Virus record (IMG/VR): IMGVR_UViG_3300009409_000052
Span: 1-23,850 of that record
DNA: 23,850 nt
Source: a virus
Direction: 5' to 3' (one strand)
Below are positions 13,017-19,173 of this stretch, one piece after another. The notes under the pieces are model-generated. The model did no database searches, was not told the origin of the DNA, and saw only the letters and a program-made list of their open reading frames with translations. The translations under genes were made by a program, and so were the position numbers. The stretch's first letter is position 1; the number at the start of each line of letters is the position of its first letter.

Positions 13017-13269
13017 GAGAAGCCTCCTCTATTTGCGAATACACATCATCGGATAGAAACTCGAGTTCTCTATCCGTTAAATCCTCCGACGCGAAAGCGT
13101 GGTCTTCTTCATACACTCCTATGATTTCAATAGCTATTTTTCCATTACCGAAGATACCAACATCAGGTTCAGCGGGGTGGATTTCAACCATAACGGTAAA
13201 CTGTGCTCCCGTCATGTTCACATAGTAAGTACCGAGTCCTGTATAGACAGGTGGGTTTTTGACTTTCAT
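12997..13269 (-). CDS. unknown beta-rich protein, first gene of a leftward operon
   Basis: A 90-residue acidic protein beginning MKVKNPPVYTGLGTYYVNMT. Several alternating hydrophobic strands (QFTVMVEIHP, IAIEIIGVYEED) are followed by an acidic helical end. No family, membrane segment or Cys cluster is seen. AAGGGA precedes the ATG, and a promoter with TTGCGC-17-TATTAT lies 45-73 bases upstream, making this the first of four overlapping genes (also RHH and DUF3846-like). Confidence 0.6.
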   Translation of the reverse strand: MKVKNPPVYTGLGTYYVNMTGAQFTVMVEIHPAEPDVGIFGNGKIAIEIIGVYEEDHAFASEDLTDRELEFLSDDVYSQIEEASHESKTL

Positions 13270-13313
13270 ATTTAATCCCTTTCTGTGGATGGTTGTGTTA
13301 TAAAGCAGCTTTT

Positions 13314-13342
13314 ATAATACTGGTGGGAGTAATAGGGCGCAA
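13314..13342 (-). promoter_or_regulatory. promoter of the RHH/DUF3846-like operon
   Basis: Minus strand: -35 TTGCGC (plus 13337-13342), 17-bp spacer, -10 TATTAT (plus 13314-13319). The predicted start leaves a leader of about 38 bases before the ATG at 13269. The rest of 13270-13376 holds no gene. Confidence 0.5.
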
Positions 13343-13376
13343 GTGTTTTGTGCTCTTTACCAGAGGTATCTACTCA

Positions 13377-13433
13377 TTAGGGTTTCCATAGAAATATAAG
13401 TAAGAGTAAATAAACTACAATCACCCAGAGCAT
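13377..13433 (-). CDS. 18-residue membrane peptide, coupled to upstream gene
   Basis: MLWVIVVYLLLLIFLWKP: one hydrophobic helix with a basic end. The ATG overlaps the stop of the upstream gene (TAATG), the classic re-initiation arrangement; there is no ribosome site of its own. At this length it could be a chance frame, but its composition is strikingly that of a membrane microprotein. Confidence 0.35.
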   Translation of the reverse strand: MLWVIVVYLLLLIFLWKP

Positions 13434-13999
13434 TAGTACTCAGACGGAATTAGTACATGTCCGTCTGACATCATCCAAAGGTTAAAGTCCATGTCACATA
13501 AGTCAGTGAAGTCAATATCACGTGTCCACACTACACCGTCTGGTGGGTCACGTTTTAATTTCTTATGGCTTCTGTAGAGAGCTTCCATACTCTCCCCTTT
13601 CGCAGTGAGTTTAGCTTGGTGGTCTTTAACTTCTATGTTCAACACCAACATGCTTTCATCTTTCAAGTTTCTAAACAAAGGTAAAACCTCCGTTACAAAA
13701 ATATCAAACAACCAGTACGCTCCGTTACCTCCTCCGCATTCACGGAAGTAATGTGCGCCTTCTGAAAGTAAAAGTATGCCTAGTGAGGGGGTCACGCAAA
13801 AGTGACGGATTGGCGGTAGCTCACTACCATTAAACATACCCAATGTTCTTAGGAAGTCATGGTTTTGTGCGCCTTCTGTAAGGCTTTTATCCCTATAAGG
13901 GTTAGTGTGACGTGGCTCTCGTGGAAGACCCAGTGGTGTAGTGATTTCTATACCCGTGATTGGGTCAAGAACGCCGTGGGAGGTTTGTGGTGTTTTCAT
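13433..13999 (-). CDS. DUF6876-like protein
   Basis: A 188-residue protein. After a disordered, Pro-rich 45-residue start comes the block FLRTLGMFNGSELPPIRHF, then a Gly/Ala-rich step GGGNGAYWLFDIF (about 89-101), a strand LVLNIEVKDHQAKLTAKG, and the end FTDLCDMDFNLWMM followed by HVLIPSEY. The block order (FxG, AYWLxD, then a closing LPSEY-type end) matches a small family of unknown function (DUF6876, as I remember it) found in phages and mobile elements. AAAGGAG precedes the ATG. It is followed by an overlapping tiny membrane peptide. Biochemical role unknown. Confidence 0.65.
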   Translation of the reverse strand: MKTPQTSHGVLDPITGIEITTPLGLPREPRHTNPYRDKSLTEGAQNHDFLRTLGMFNGSELPPIRHFCVTPSLGILLLSEGAHYFRECGGGNGAYWLFDIFVTEVLPLFRNLKDESMLVLNIEVKDHQAKLTAKGESMEALYRSHKKLKRDPPDGVVWTRDIDFTDLCDMDFNLWMMSDGHVLIPSEY

Positions 14000-14020
14000 G
14001 CTTAACTCCTTTCTGTGAGT

Positions 14021-14230
14021 TTATGGTTGTGGTTGCCATGTTCCTTGTACTTTATTCCCACAGGCAGAACAGGCAATGCCATGTAGGGTAATCTTATCTG
14101 TTAAAGGCCGCTCAAATAACCAAAAATGTTCACTGCCACATAAGCCACAAACATGGACTTCTATACGGCTAGGTGGGTCATCTTCATTTGGGGGGGATAT
14201 CTCATTATTAAACTTTACTACTTTTCCCAT
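14021..14230 (-). CDS. small zinc-ribbon protein
   Basis: A 69-residue protein from the ATG at 14230. Two Cys pairs, CGLC and CSAC, 26 residues apart, flank a strand-rich middle (HFWLFERPLTDKITLHGI), a clear zinc-ribbon plan. The frame runs upstream another 14 codons to 14272, but a well-spaced promoter (14248-14276) lies inside that extension, so the later start is better. Zinc ribbons this small bind nucleic acid or polymerase; the role here is unknown. Confidence 0.65.
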   Translation of the reverse strand: MGKVVKFNNEISPPNEDDPPSRIEVHVCGLCGSEHFWLFERPLTDKITLHGIACSACGNKVQGTWQPQP

Positions 14231-14247
14231 AATTAGCTGCCTGTAAA

Positions 14248-14276
14248 AGTATATAGTAGCACAAGCAAGCACTCAA
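14248..14276 (-). promoter_or_regulatory. sigma70-type promoter of the zinc-ribbon/DUF6876-like genes
   Basis: Minus strand: -35 TTGAGT (plus 14271-14276), exact 17-bp spacer, -10 TATACT (plus 14248-14253), 17 bases before the ATG at 14230. It is the best-scoring promoter by eye in this window. It lies immediately beyond the endolysin stop at 14278. Confidence 0.6.
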
Positions 14277-14277
14277 C

Positions 14278-14847
14278 TTATAAAGTGATGTTTTCACACA
14301 GGATGGTAGCTGCCTTTTTAGTTGACTCACACCTTTTTTCCCATCCTCTCCCAAAATGTTCATAGTGCTTCAATGTTCGTAAGAACTTTGTTCTTTTTTC
14401 ACTAAGTAATGCTAATGTTGAGTTGACGGGAGGTGTGTCTGGTTGATCCTTTGCCCCTTCAACTTTTTGGAATGTCTTAGGACCCATGATTCCGTCTGTT
14501 TTACATTCCCAAAATATTTTTTGGAGTTCTTTTACCGCTCTTGCAGGTCCAGAATTAACAGCAAAATCAAACAGGGCAATGTCTAATCCATGCGGTAATT
14601 TATCACCCCATATTTTATCCCAATACATTGTCTTATAAATCTCTTCTACTTCACTGTCGTGAATATCTCTCAAATCGTCAACTGTTAGGGGATATCGTGG
14701 CACTATCCCCTCGGGCGTAAGAAAATCCTCGTAGGTACGGAGAGTTATCCCTTTATTGGTTGCCCCTCCCGGATCTTGGGGATGGTTTACAAAACCTCCT
14801 TCATGCTGTAGCACTAGGTGAAGGGCGTGTTCAAAGTTTTCTCTCAT
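14278..14847 (-). CDS. endolysin, GH108-type muramidase
   Basis: A 189-residue peptidoglycan hydrolase from the ATG at 14847. The N-terminal block LQHEGGFVNHPQDPGGATNKG (about 13-33) is the GH108 signature, with Glu16 as the catalytic acid. The middle has YWDKIWGDKLPHGLDIALFDFAVNSG, and the end carries a peptidoglycan-binding region with DGIMGPKTF. It cleaves the glycan backbone of the cell wall at lysis. No signal peptide or membrane anchor is present, so export depends on the holin at 2736-3116. AAGGAAG precedes the ATG, and the upstream stop is 10 bases away. A longer frame to 14994 overlaps the neighbour and is rejected. Notably, it is encoded 11 kb from the holin, outside the late block. 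Confidence 0.88.
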   Translation of the reverse strand: MRENFEHALHLVLQHEGGFVNHPQDPGGATNKGITLRTYEDFLTPEGIVPRYPLTVDDLRDIHDSEVEEIYKTMYWDKIWGDKLPHGLDIALFDFAVNSGPARAVKELQKIFWECKTDGIMGPKTFQKVEGAKDQPDTPPVNSTLALLSEKRTKFLRTLKHYEHFGRGWEKRCESTKKAATILCENITL

Positions 14848-14857
14848 CTTCCTTTTC

Positions 14858-15214
14858 CTAATAGGTAGCGAATTTAAAAAATTTCTGCACAAACTGCGGG
14901 ACTTTGCTGCCATCATCGAACTCATCAAGTTCGTTATTCTCAGTGAGATAAGCCCATGTTCGGTAATCATTATAACCATCGTCATCCCAGACATCTTTTA
15001 CGACTACAAATTGCTCGTAACTACCGTCCTCGTTTTTCTTTGATTCTCCCCACGCAGTCAAAGAATTCAGATCAATGGAAGCTTCCAATCCTTCGTGCTT
15101 TGCTCGAGCAAGAGTTGTCTTGTGGTCAAATGAAAAGAAGTGGTCATGATCTTCAATACCGCCATCTTTTGACATCAACTCCCAATCAAACTCATACGTT
15201 GTTTGGTTACTCAT
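14858..15214 (-). CDS. acidic protein of unknown function
   Basis: A 118-residue very acidic protein (many Asp and Glu) with a leading strand, an acidic His-rich loop (DGGIEDHDHFFSFDHK), a helix (TTLARAKHEGLEAS), a strand, and an acidic aromatic end. The surface charge would suit a DNA mimic or a partner of a basic protein, but no family is recognised. GAGGGA precedes the ATG. It stands directly before the endolysin gene with a 10-base gap, so the two are cotranscribed. Confidence 0.6.
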   Translation of the reverse strand: MSNQTTYEFDWELMSKDGGIEDHDHFFSFDHKTTLARAKHEGLEASIDLNSLTAWGESKKNEDGSYEQFVVVKDVWDDDGYNDYRTWAYLTENNELDEFDDGSKVPQFVQKFFKFATY

Positions 15215-15308
15215 CTTCGTTCCCTCTTTTTCCAGGATAAAGGCCAGATTTTTATACCACCGGCTCTGGCAAACCGGACATACAGCGATACTAAACGCCG
15301 GTATTCTA

Positions 15309-15710
15309 TTACAGGATAAAACTGCTGTTTATTCTTACTCTCATGTGAGTGCTGGAAAACCTGTGCCTTCGTTTATTGTAATATATGGGACACATTTTTT
15401 TCCCAGTGAAGTCTCTCAATCTATATTCCTCTCCAATTATTCTTACGTCAGGCGTTTTAATTTGAAGTATGTCTAGTAAATCTTTCTCTCTCTCGTAGGG
15501 AATTATTTCGTCTACAGAAGACAGTCCTTGTAGCTGTATGTATCTTTCTACTAAAGATTGCAGAGGAGGATTTTTCTCTGGTCTCTCTATTGAAGGGTCA
15601 ACATGCAGACAACAAATGAGATAGTCACATTGCTTTTTAGCATCTTCTAGCATAGCCACATGACCCACATGCAGGAAATCAAAACAAGAAGCTGTTAATC
15701 CAGTAACCAT
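15309..15710 (-). CDS. cytidylyltransferase-like nucleotidyltransferase (TagD family)
   Basis: A 133-residue enzyme of the nucleotidyltransferase (HIGH) superfamily. It opens VTGLTASCFDFLHVGHVAML, with HVGH at 14-17 replacing HxGH of TagD, then a Rossmann middle (LICCLHVDPS, DVRIIGEEY) and ends RHRFSSTHMR (115-124), the phosphate-binding ISSTxxR motif. Relatives transfer CMP or AMP to glycerol-3-phosphate, sugars or cofactors. In this phage it could make an activated donor for the glycosyltransferase at 19174-20493, or for a cell-wall change; the substrate is not evident. No ribosome site precedes the ATG. As for terS, TATAGT lies exactly 11 bases before the ATG, so the message may be nearly leaderless. 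Confidence 0.75.
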   Translation of the reverse strand: MVTGLTASCFDFLHVGHVAMLEDAKKQCDYLICCLHVDPSIERPEKNPPLQSLVERYIQLQGLSSVDEIIPYEREKDLLDILQIKTPDVRIIGEEYRLRDFTGKKMCPIYYNKRRHRFSSTHMRVRINSSFIL

Positions 15711-15721
15711 GTAAATAACCT

Positions 15722-15729
15722 ACTATATA
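15722..15729 (-). promoter_or_regulatory. TATATAGTA -10 element before the nucleotidyltransferase gene
   Basis: Minus-strand TATATAGT (plus 15722-15729) stands 11 bases before the ATG, the same distance as for terS. The -35 region is not clear. GCGTAACAAAGCGATAATAA just upstream (15738-15757) recurs with three changes at 12041-12060. Confidence 0.4.
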
Positions 15730-15765
15730 AAAGTAAAGCGTAACAAAGCGATAATAAGGGAGCAA

Positions 15766-17688
15766 TTAAGTTAGCATCTCACTGTGATTATGTTTTAATC
15801 CCCTTGTCTTTGGTTTTTCAGAAAAGGTTGTTTTCGCCTCCCCCCAGTTTGGTCCGAACTCAGCATCGATTATAGAAGGTACTTCTAAACCCACGCAGTC
15901 CTGCATAAGCTCGGTGATACGCTTGGCTTGAGCCTTACTCTCTACAGAAACATCTAACTCATCATGCACCTGTATCATAGGTGTTATACCTTCTTCCCAC
16001 AATGCAACCATAGCTGCCTTAGTTTGATCCGCCGCACTACCCTGTACGAGCTTGTTCAGAGCCTTATAAGTAAAGGCCCGTTTAATAGCTGCACCATGTT
16101 CGTTGAACGCCTGTGGATACTTTAAGGGCTTATGGATACCGTACTTACTTGGCTCCCATAAATCAAACCGGCATTTACGGCCTAGCAATGTTCTTATAAC
16201 CCCTTTACGAGCAGCCCGATTAATTGTGTAATCTGCAAGCTCTTTAACAAAAGGGACTTTCTTATGATAGATTGCAAAAAGTTCTTTCGCATCTTCTAAT
16301 TCTAAACCAAGCGTTTCAGCTAACTTGTTACTTCCCATTCCATAGAACAAACCTAAGTTAATATCTTTAGCTTGTTTGCGTGGAACACCTACAATGTCAG
16401 CCGCCATTTGATGAAAGTCTGTGCGAGGGTCTTTTTGGTACTGGTCTGCAAAATCACCGGCTCCCCTAAAACCCATCAACTTTGCGTAGTGAACAACAAT
16501 ACGTGGCTCTTGACTACTATAGTCAAACGAACCCCATTCACAGTCCTCCTCTGGTAGGAAGAGACTACGAATCATTGGTCCTATTTCCCCATGACGGGCA
16601 GGTATCTGCTGTAAGTTAGGATTACTGTAACTAAATCTTCCTGTAACAGTGCCACCGAAGTCACTACGCAAGGGGTGTAACTCGGCATGTATTCTGCCCT
16701 TTACTTGGTGTTTTAAAATTGTGTCTATAAAAGTGGTTCGTGCTTTATTAAACTCTCTGGCTTGCACAACCATTTGAGCTACAGGGTGACTGTGATTTTT
16801 TAAAAAGTTTTTAGTGAAGCTAGGAGCATTTGTTTTTTCAGTTTTCTTATAGGATAGACTTAATGAATCAAACACCTTAGCCACACTTTCTGCTGCCCAA
16901 ATCTCTACTTTTATATTGGATTGTCTTTTAATCTCTTTAAGCAAAAGATTTTCTTTTTGTTCTAAGTTCTTTTTTATAACCTCGGCTTTATCTAAATCTA
17001 TGCGTACTCCTCTTTCCCGCATATCTATTATTACTTTTAAAACCTTTAACTCTAAATCAAAAACATTGCTGACTTCTTCTTTCTGAATTAACCCCTTGAA
17101 CTGTTGCCATAGCCGAAGTGTTAAGCGAGCATCTTGTTCTGCATACTGTCCGACATATTGAGCAGGTAATTTATACATTTCACTTTTAGCATTAACACCA
17201 AAAGTTTCTGCTGCTTCGCGCAGCCCCTTCTCTGATTTGTTCGCTTGTAAGTAGTCTCGGCTAAGTGCATTAAGAGAATAAGAGAAACGATTCTCATCTA
17301 TTAAAGGGGCGCAAACCATTGTGTCTACAATGCGTCCTTTTACTAACACTCCTTCTGCCCTTAACCAACCAACATCATAAGGGGCATTGTGAAAAATATA
17401 ATCTCTGTCTTTAGACACAACATCCCTTAACCAGTTGTAAGTGATATGTGGGTCAAAGTTACTGCCTATCTCATGTCGTATAGGAAAGTACCAACTTCTT
17501 CCCTCCACTGCCACCGCCACCCCTATGACATGCCCATCATTTCTAGCCCATCCTGAGCCACAGGTCATAAGGTTGGGGTCTTTAGTTTCTAAGTCAATAG
17601 CAATTTCTCTATACTCGTCTAAGTCTGGATACCCGTCGGGCATTACCCATTCAGTCTGGGGTTGAATTAACGGAATCTGCATCTTCAT
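15766..17688 (-). CDS. polA: family A DNA polymerase with 3'-5' exonuclease
   Basis: A 640-residue replicative polymerase. The exonuclease domain has IDLET (Asp32, Glu34), HNAPYDVGWL (Asp105) and YAEQD (Tyr182, Asp186), so proofreading is intact. Polymerase motif A is SFDYSSQEPRI (Asp389), motif B RKQAKDINLGLFYG (Arg437, Lys441, Leu445, Tyr449), and motif C QVHDE (Asp576). Leu445 aligns with E. coli Phe762, a position where Leu has been linked with temperate or slow phage life styles and Phe/Tyr with virulent ones. There is no 5'-3' nuclease domain. AAGGA precedes the ATG. It lies downstream of the thymidylate synthase-family, glycosyltransferase and related genes and probably copies DNA with a modified thymine, if the module works as inferred. 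Confidence 0.95.
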   Translation of the reverse strand: MKMQIPLIQPQTEWVMPDGYPDLDEYREIAIDLETKDPNLMTCGSGWARNDGHVIGVAVAVEGRSWYFPIRHEIGSNFDPHITYNWLRDVVSKDRDYIFHNAPYDVGWLRAEGVLVKGRIVDTMVCAPLIDENRFSYSLNALSRDYLQANKSEKGLREAAETFGVNAKSEMYKLPAQYVGQYAEQDARLTLRLWQQFKGLIQKEEVSNVFDLELKVLKVIIDMRERGVRIDLDKAEVIKKNLEQKENLLLKEIKRQSNIKVEIWAAESVAKVFDSLSLSYKKTEKTNAPSFTKNFLKNHSHPVAQMVVQAREFNKARTTFIDTILKHQVKGRIHAELHPLRSDFGGTVTGRFSYSNPNLQQIPARHGEIGPMIRSLFLPEEDCEWGSFDYSSQEPRIVVHYAKLMGFRGAGDFADQYQKDPRTDFHQMAADIVGVPRKQAKDINLGLFYGMGSNKLAETLGLELEDAKELFAIYHKKVPFVKELADYTINRAARKGVIRTLLGRKCRFDLWEPSKYGIHKPLKYPQAFNEHGAAIKRAFTYKALNKLVQGSAADQTKAAMVALWEEGITPMIQVHDELDVSVESKAQAKRITELMQDCVGLEVPSIIDAEFGPNWGEAKTTFSEKPKTRGLKHNHSEMLT

Positions 17689-17848
17689 CTTGATCTTCCT
17701 TTAACAAGGGTTTAGTAGGCCGAACAATTAGAGGTTGCTTGCAAACAGGACAGATAGGCCAATGGTTCTTTAATGTCCTAAAAGAAATATTGCGACTGGT
17801 ACAGTTGTGTTTACACTCAGCTAAAACCTTTTTGTCCATCTCATTCAT
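17651..17848 (-). CDS. small Cys-rich (zinc-finger-like) protein
   Basis: A 65-residue protein from the ATG at 17848; a TTG one codon upstream is possible. It has CKHNC, a basic middle (RNISFRTLKNHWPI) and CPVC, then a Pro/Lys-rich and acidic end: four cysteines in two pairs, probably one zinc site. It overlaps the Nmad1-like gene by 8 bases and the polymerase gene by 38 bases in another frame. Its position between these genes suggests a replication or modification accessory; no family is named. Confidence 0.6.
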   Translation of the reverse strand: MNEMDKKVLAECKHNCTSRNISFRTLKNHWPICPVCKQPLIVRPTKPLLKEDQDEDADSVNSTPD

Positions 17849-18239
17849 CAAGGTTTAAAACCTCAGACTCTACTAAAAGCAGGTATCTACGCAAGTCACG
17901 TATATCATCGAGTAAGCCATCATCTCTCCGGTCTTCCATCATAGCTCTAAAAACATCGTAAGAATGTTCTTGGTTCTTCACAGTGTTTTCAATTCTATCC
18001 CATTTACGGGCTAACATCATATACGCCCCTACTCCCCCACGCTTTTTCCAACTGTTCCCATAATCTTTTTCTTTTTCTATAAGTGTTTCTATGTCCGACT
18101 GCATTGCTATACACACTCTCAGCATCTGCTGACTTAATGGATGGGAGAAAAAGTTAGAAACCGCCTCCTCAATGTAAGGATCTTTTGTGGATTCTCCGGT
18201 ACAACCATTCGGTACATGCTCTTCTCCAAGCTCTGTCAT
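17841..18239 (-). CDS. Nmad1/DUF1599-like helical protein
   Basis: A 132-residue, all-helical protein. The key block is KEKDYGNSWKKRGGVGAYMMLARKWDRIE (55-83), followed by a helix with RDDGLLDDIRDLRRYLLLVE (104-123). The K-DYG-SW step and the closing DDxxDLxxYLLL resemble the DUF1599 family, which Iyer and colleagues named nucleotide modification associated domain 1 because it is encoded near base-modification genes. The helical plan with conserved acidic residues also recalls MazG-like nucleotide pyrophosphatases; a role in trimming nucleotide pools is an inference. A good GGAG site precedes the ATG. It overlaps the thymidylate synthase-family gene by 71 bases, an unusually long overlap, so the two frames evolve under joint constraint. 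Confidence 0.65.
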   Translation of the reverse strand: MTELGEEHVPNGCTGESTKDPYIEEAVSNFFSHPLSQQMLRVCIAMQSDIETLIEKEKDYGNSWKKRGGVGAYMMLARKWDRIENTVKNQEHSYDVFRAMMEDRRDDGLLDDIRDLRRYLLLVESEVLNLDE

Positions 18240-19170
18240 CTATTTTCTCCGCTAGTTCAACTGCTTTAGTTAAGTTATCTTTTTTATACTCCGCCCATGA
18301 ACTTCTTACGAAGCTACAAGTTTCAGATAAATAATCATTGAGGTACTGTTTCGAATCCTGGATATCGGCCATCCAACTGTCAAGCTCTACATCAAATGTT
18401 TCTTGAACAGTAACTAAAGGAGGAGGCTTATAAGAAAGCCCATCTTCCCCTAATGTTAAGTAAGGGTCATACTCTCGTGGCAACCCTTTTAATTTTTCTA
18501 GCAGATGACTATAGGCATGAAGGTTATTAGTAAAATGGTAATAACTCCCTATCTTTCCACCTACTCTTGCTGCCATGTACTCATGTAAAACACTCATATG
18601 AACAGCATTAGCGCCAAATGTTCCCCATATCAAATCGTTACTTCGATTAGTTATAGTCATGTCTAGCTTGTTAGTGTCTGAGTGAAGGTTAAAATAAATG
18701 GCGGTGTTACAAGGTAAATCATTAATAAGGTTATCCTCTCTTAAATCTGAGTTACCGTCCCACATAGATACCACCGTTCTTCTATCATCGGGATAAGTTC
18801 TTAAACGCTGAACAGCAATTTCTAATTGGTCTTTCTTAAACCAGTTACGCCACCGATATCCGTATGCCCCATGGAATATTTTCCCATCATCTGAAAATTC
18901 ATGGATACGGCTATTGTATTTATCCACAAACTTTACATCTCTTCTCCCATTGAGCATCCACAATGATTCCATTAAATGGAAAAAAGGATTCGCATCTCGT
19001 TGTTGGTAAAACAACACTCTTTCTACTGGGTTACAGTACTCTATTAAAACAGGGGAATTAAAAGCTATAACCTCACCGTTACGGCTGTCACTTCTTTTTC
19101 CTTCTATTAAGAGTGCTTCCATGACACGAGATAAACCCTCGCTTGGACCCCGTACACTAAAGGTATACAT
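18169..19170 (-). CDS. thymidylate synthase-family enzyme, possible dUMP hydroxymethylase
   Basis: A 333-residue ThyA-family protein. Family residues are present: Glu68 in HLMESLWML, Arg130-Arg131 in DDRRTVVSMW, Cys154 in DLPCNTAIYF (the nucleophile), Asp179 in TNRSNDLIWG, Asn188 in GANAV, His218 and Tyr220 in NNLHAY. It differs from housekeeping ThyA. The RSxDxxLGxPFN stretch reads RSNDLIWGTFGANAV, there is a longer C-terminal helical part, and the closing tail of true synthases (ending AxV) is missing. The Asn at 188, if equivalent to E. coli Asn177, favours dUMP over dCMP. Phage relatives with this signature make 5-hydroxymethyl-dUMP. With the genes beside it this is a plausible first step of thymine hypermodification, but plain dTMP synthesis cannot be excluded. 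A GAGGAG site lies inside the end of the preceding gene. Confidence 0.8.
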   Translation of the reverse strand: MYTFSVRGPSEGLSRVMEALLIEGKRSDSRNGEVIAFNSPVLIEYCNPVERVLFYQQRDANPFFHLMESLWMLNGRRDVKFVDKYNSRIHEFSDDGKIFHGAYGYRWRNWFKKDQLEIAVQRLRTYPDDRRTVVSMWDGNSDLREDNLINDLPCNTAIYFNLHSDTNKLDMTITNRSNDLIWGTFGANAVHMSVLHEYMAARVGGKIGSYYHFTNNLHAYSHLLEKLKGLPREYDPYLTLGEDGLSYKPPPLVTVQETFDVELDSWMADIQDSKQYLNDYLSETCSFVRSSWAEYKKDNLTKAVELAEKIDDRAWRRACTEWLYRRIHKRSLH

Positions 19171-19173
19171 CTT

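Noticed and set aside
14848-14994. upstream extension of the endolysin frame
   Set aside because: It overlaps the preceding gene in another frame, lacks similarity to GH108 ends, and a good ribosome site (AAGGAAG) lies before the ATG at 14847.
15241-15308. terminator in the gap after the nucleotidyltransferase gene
   Set aside because: CCGG repeats could pair weakly, but there is no stable stem with a T-run.
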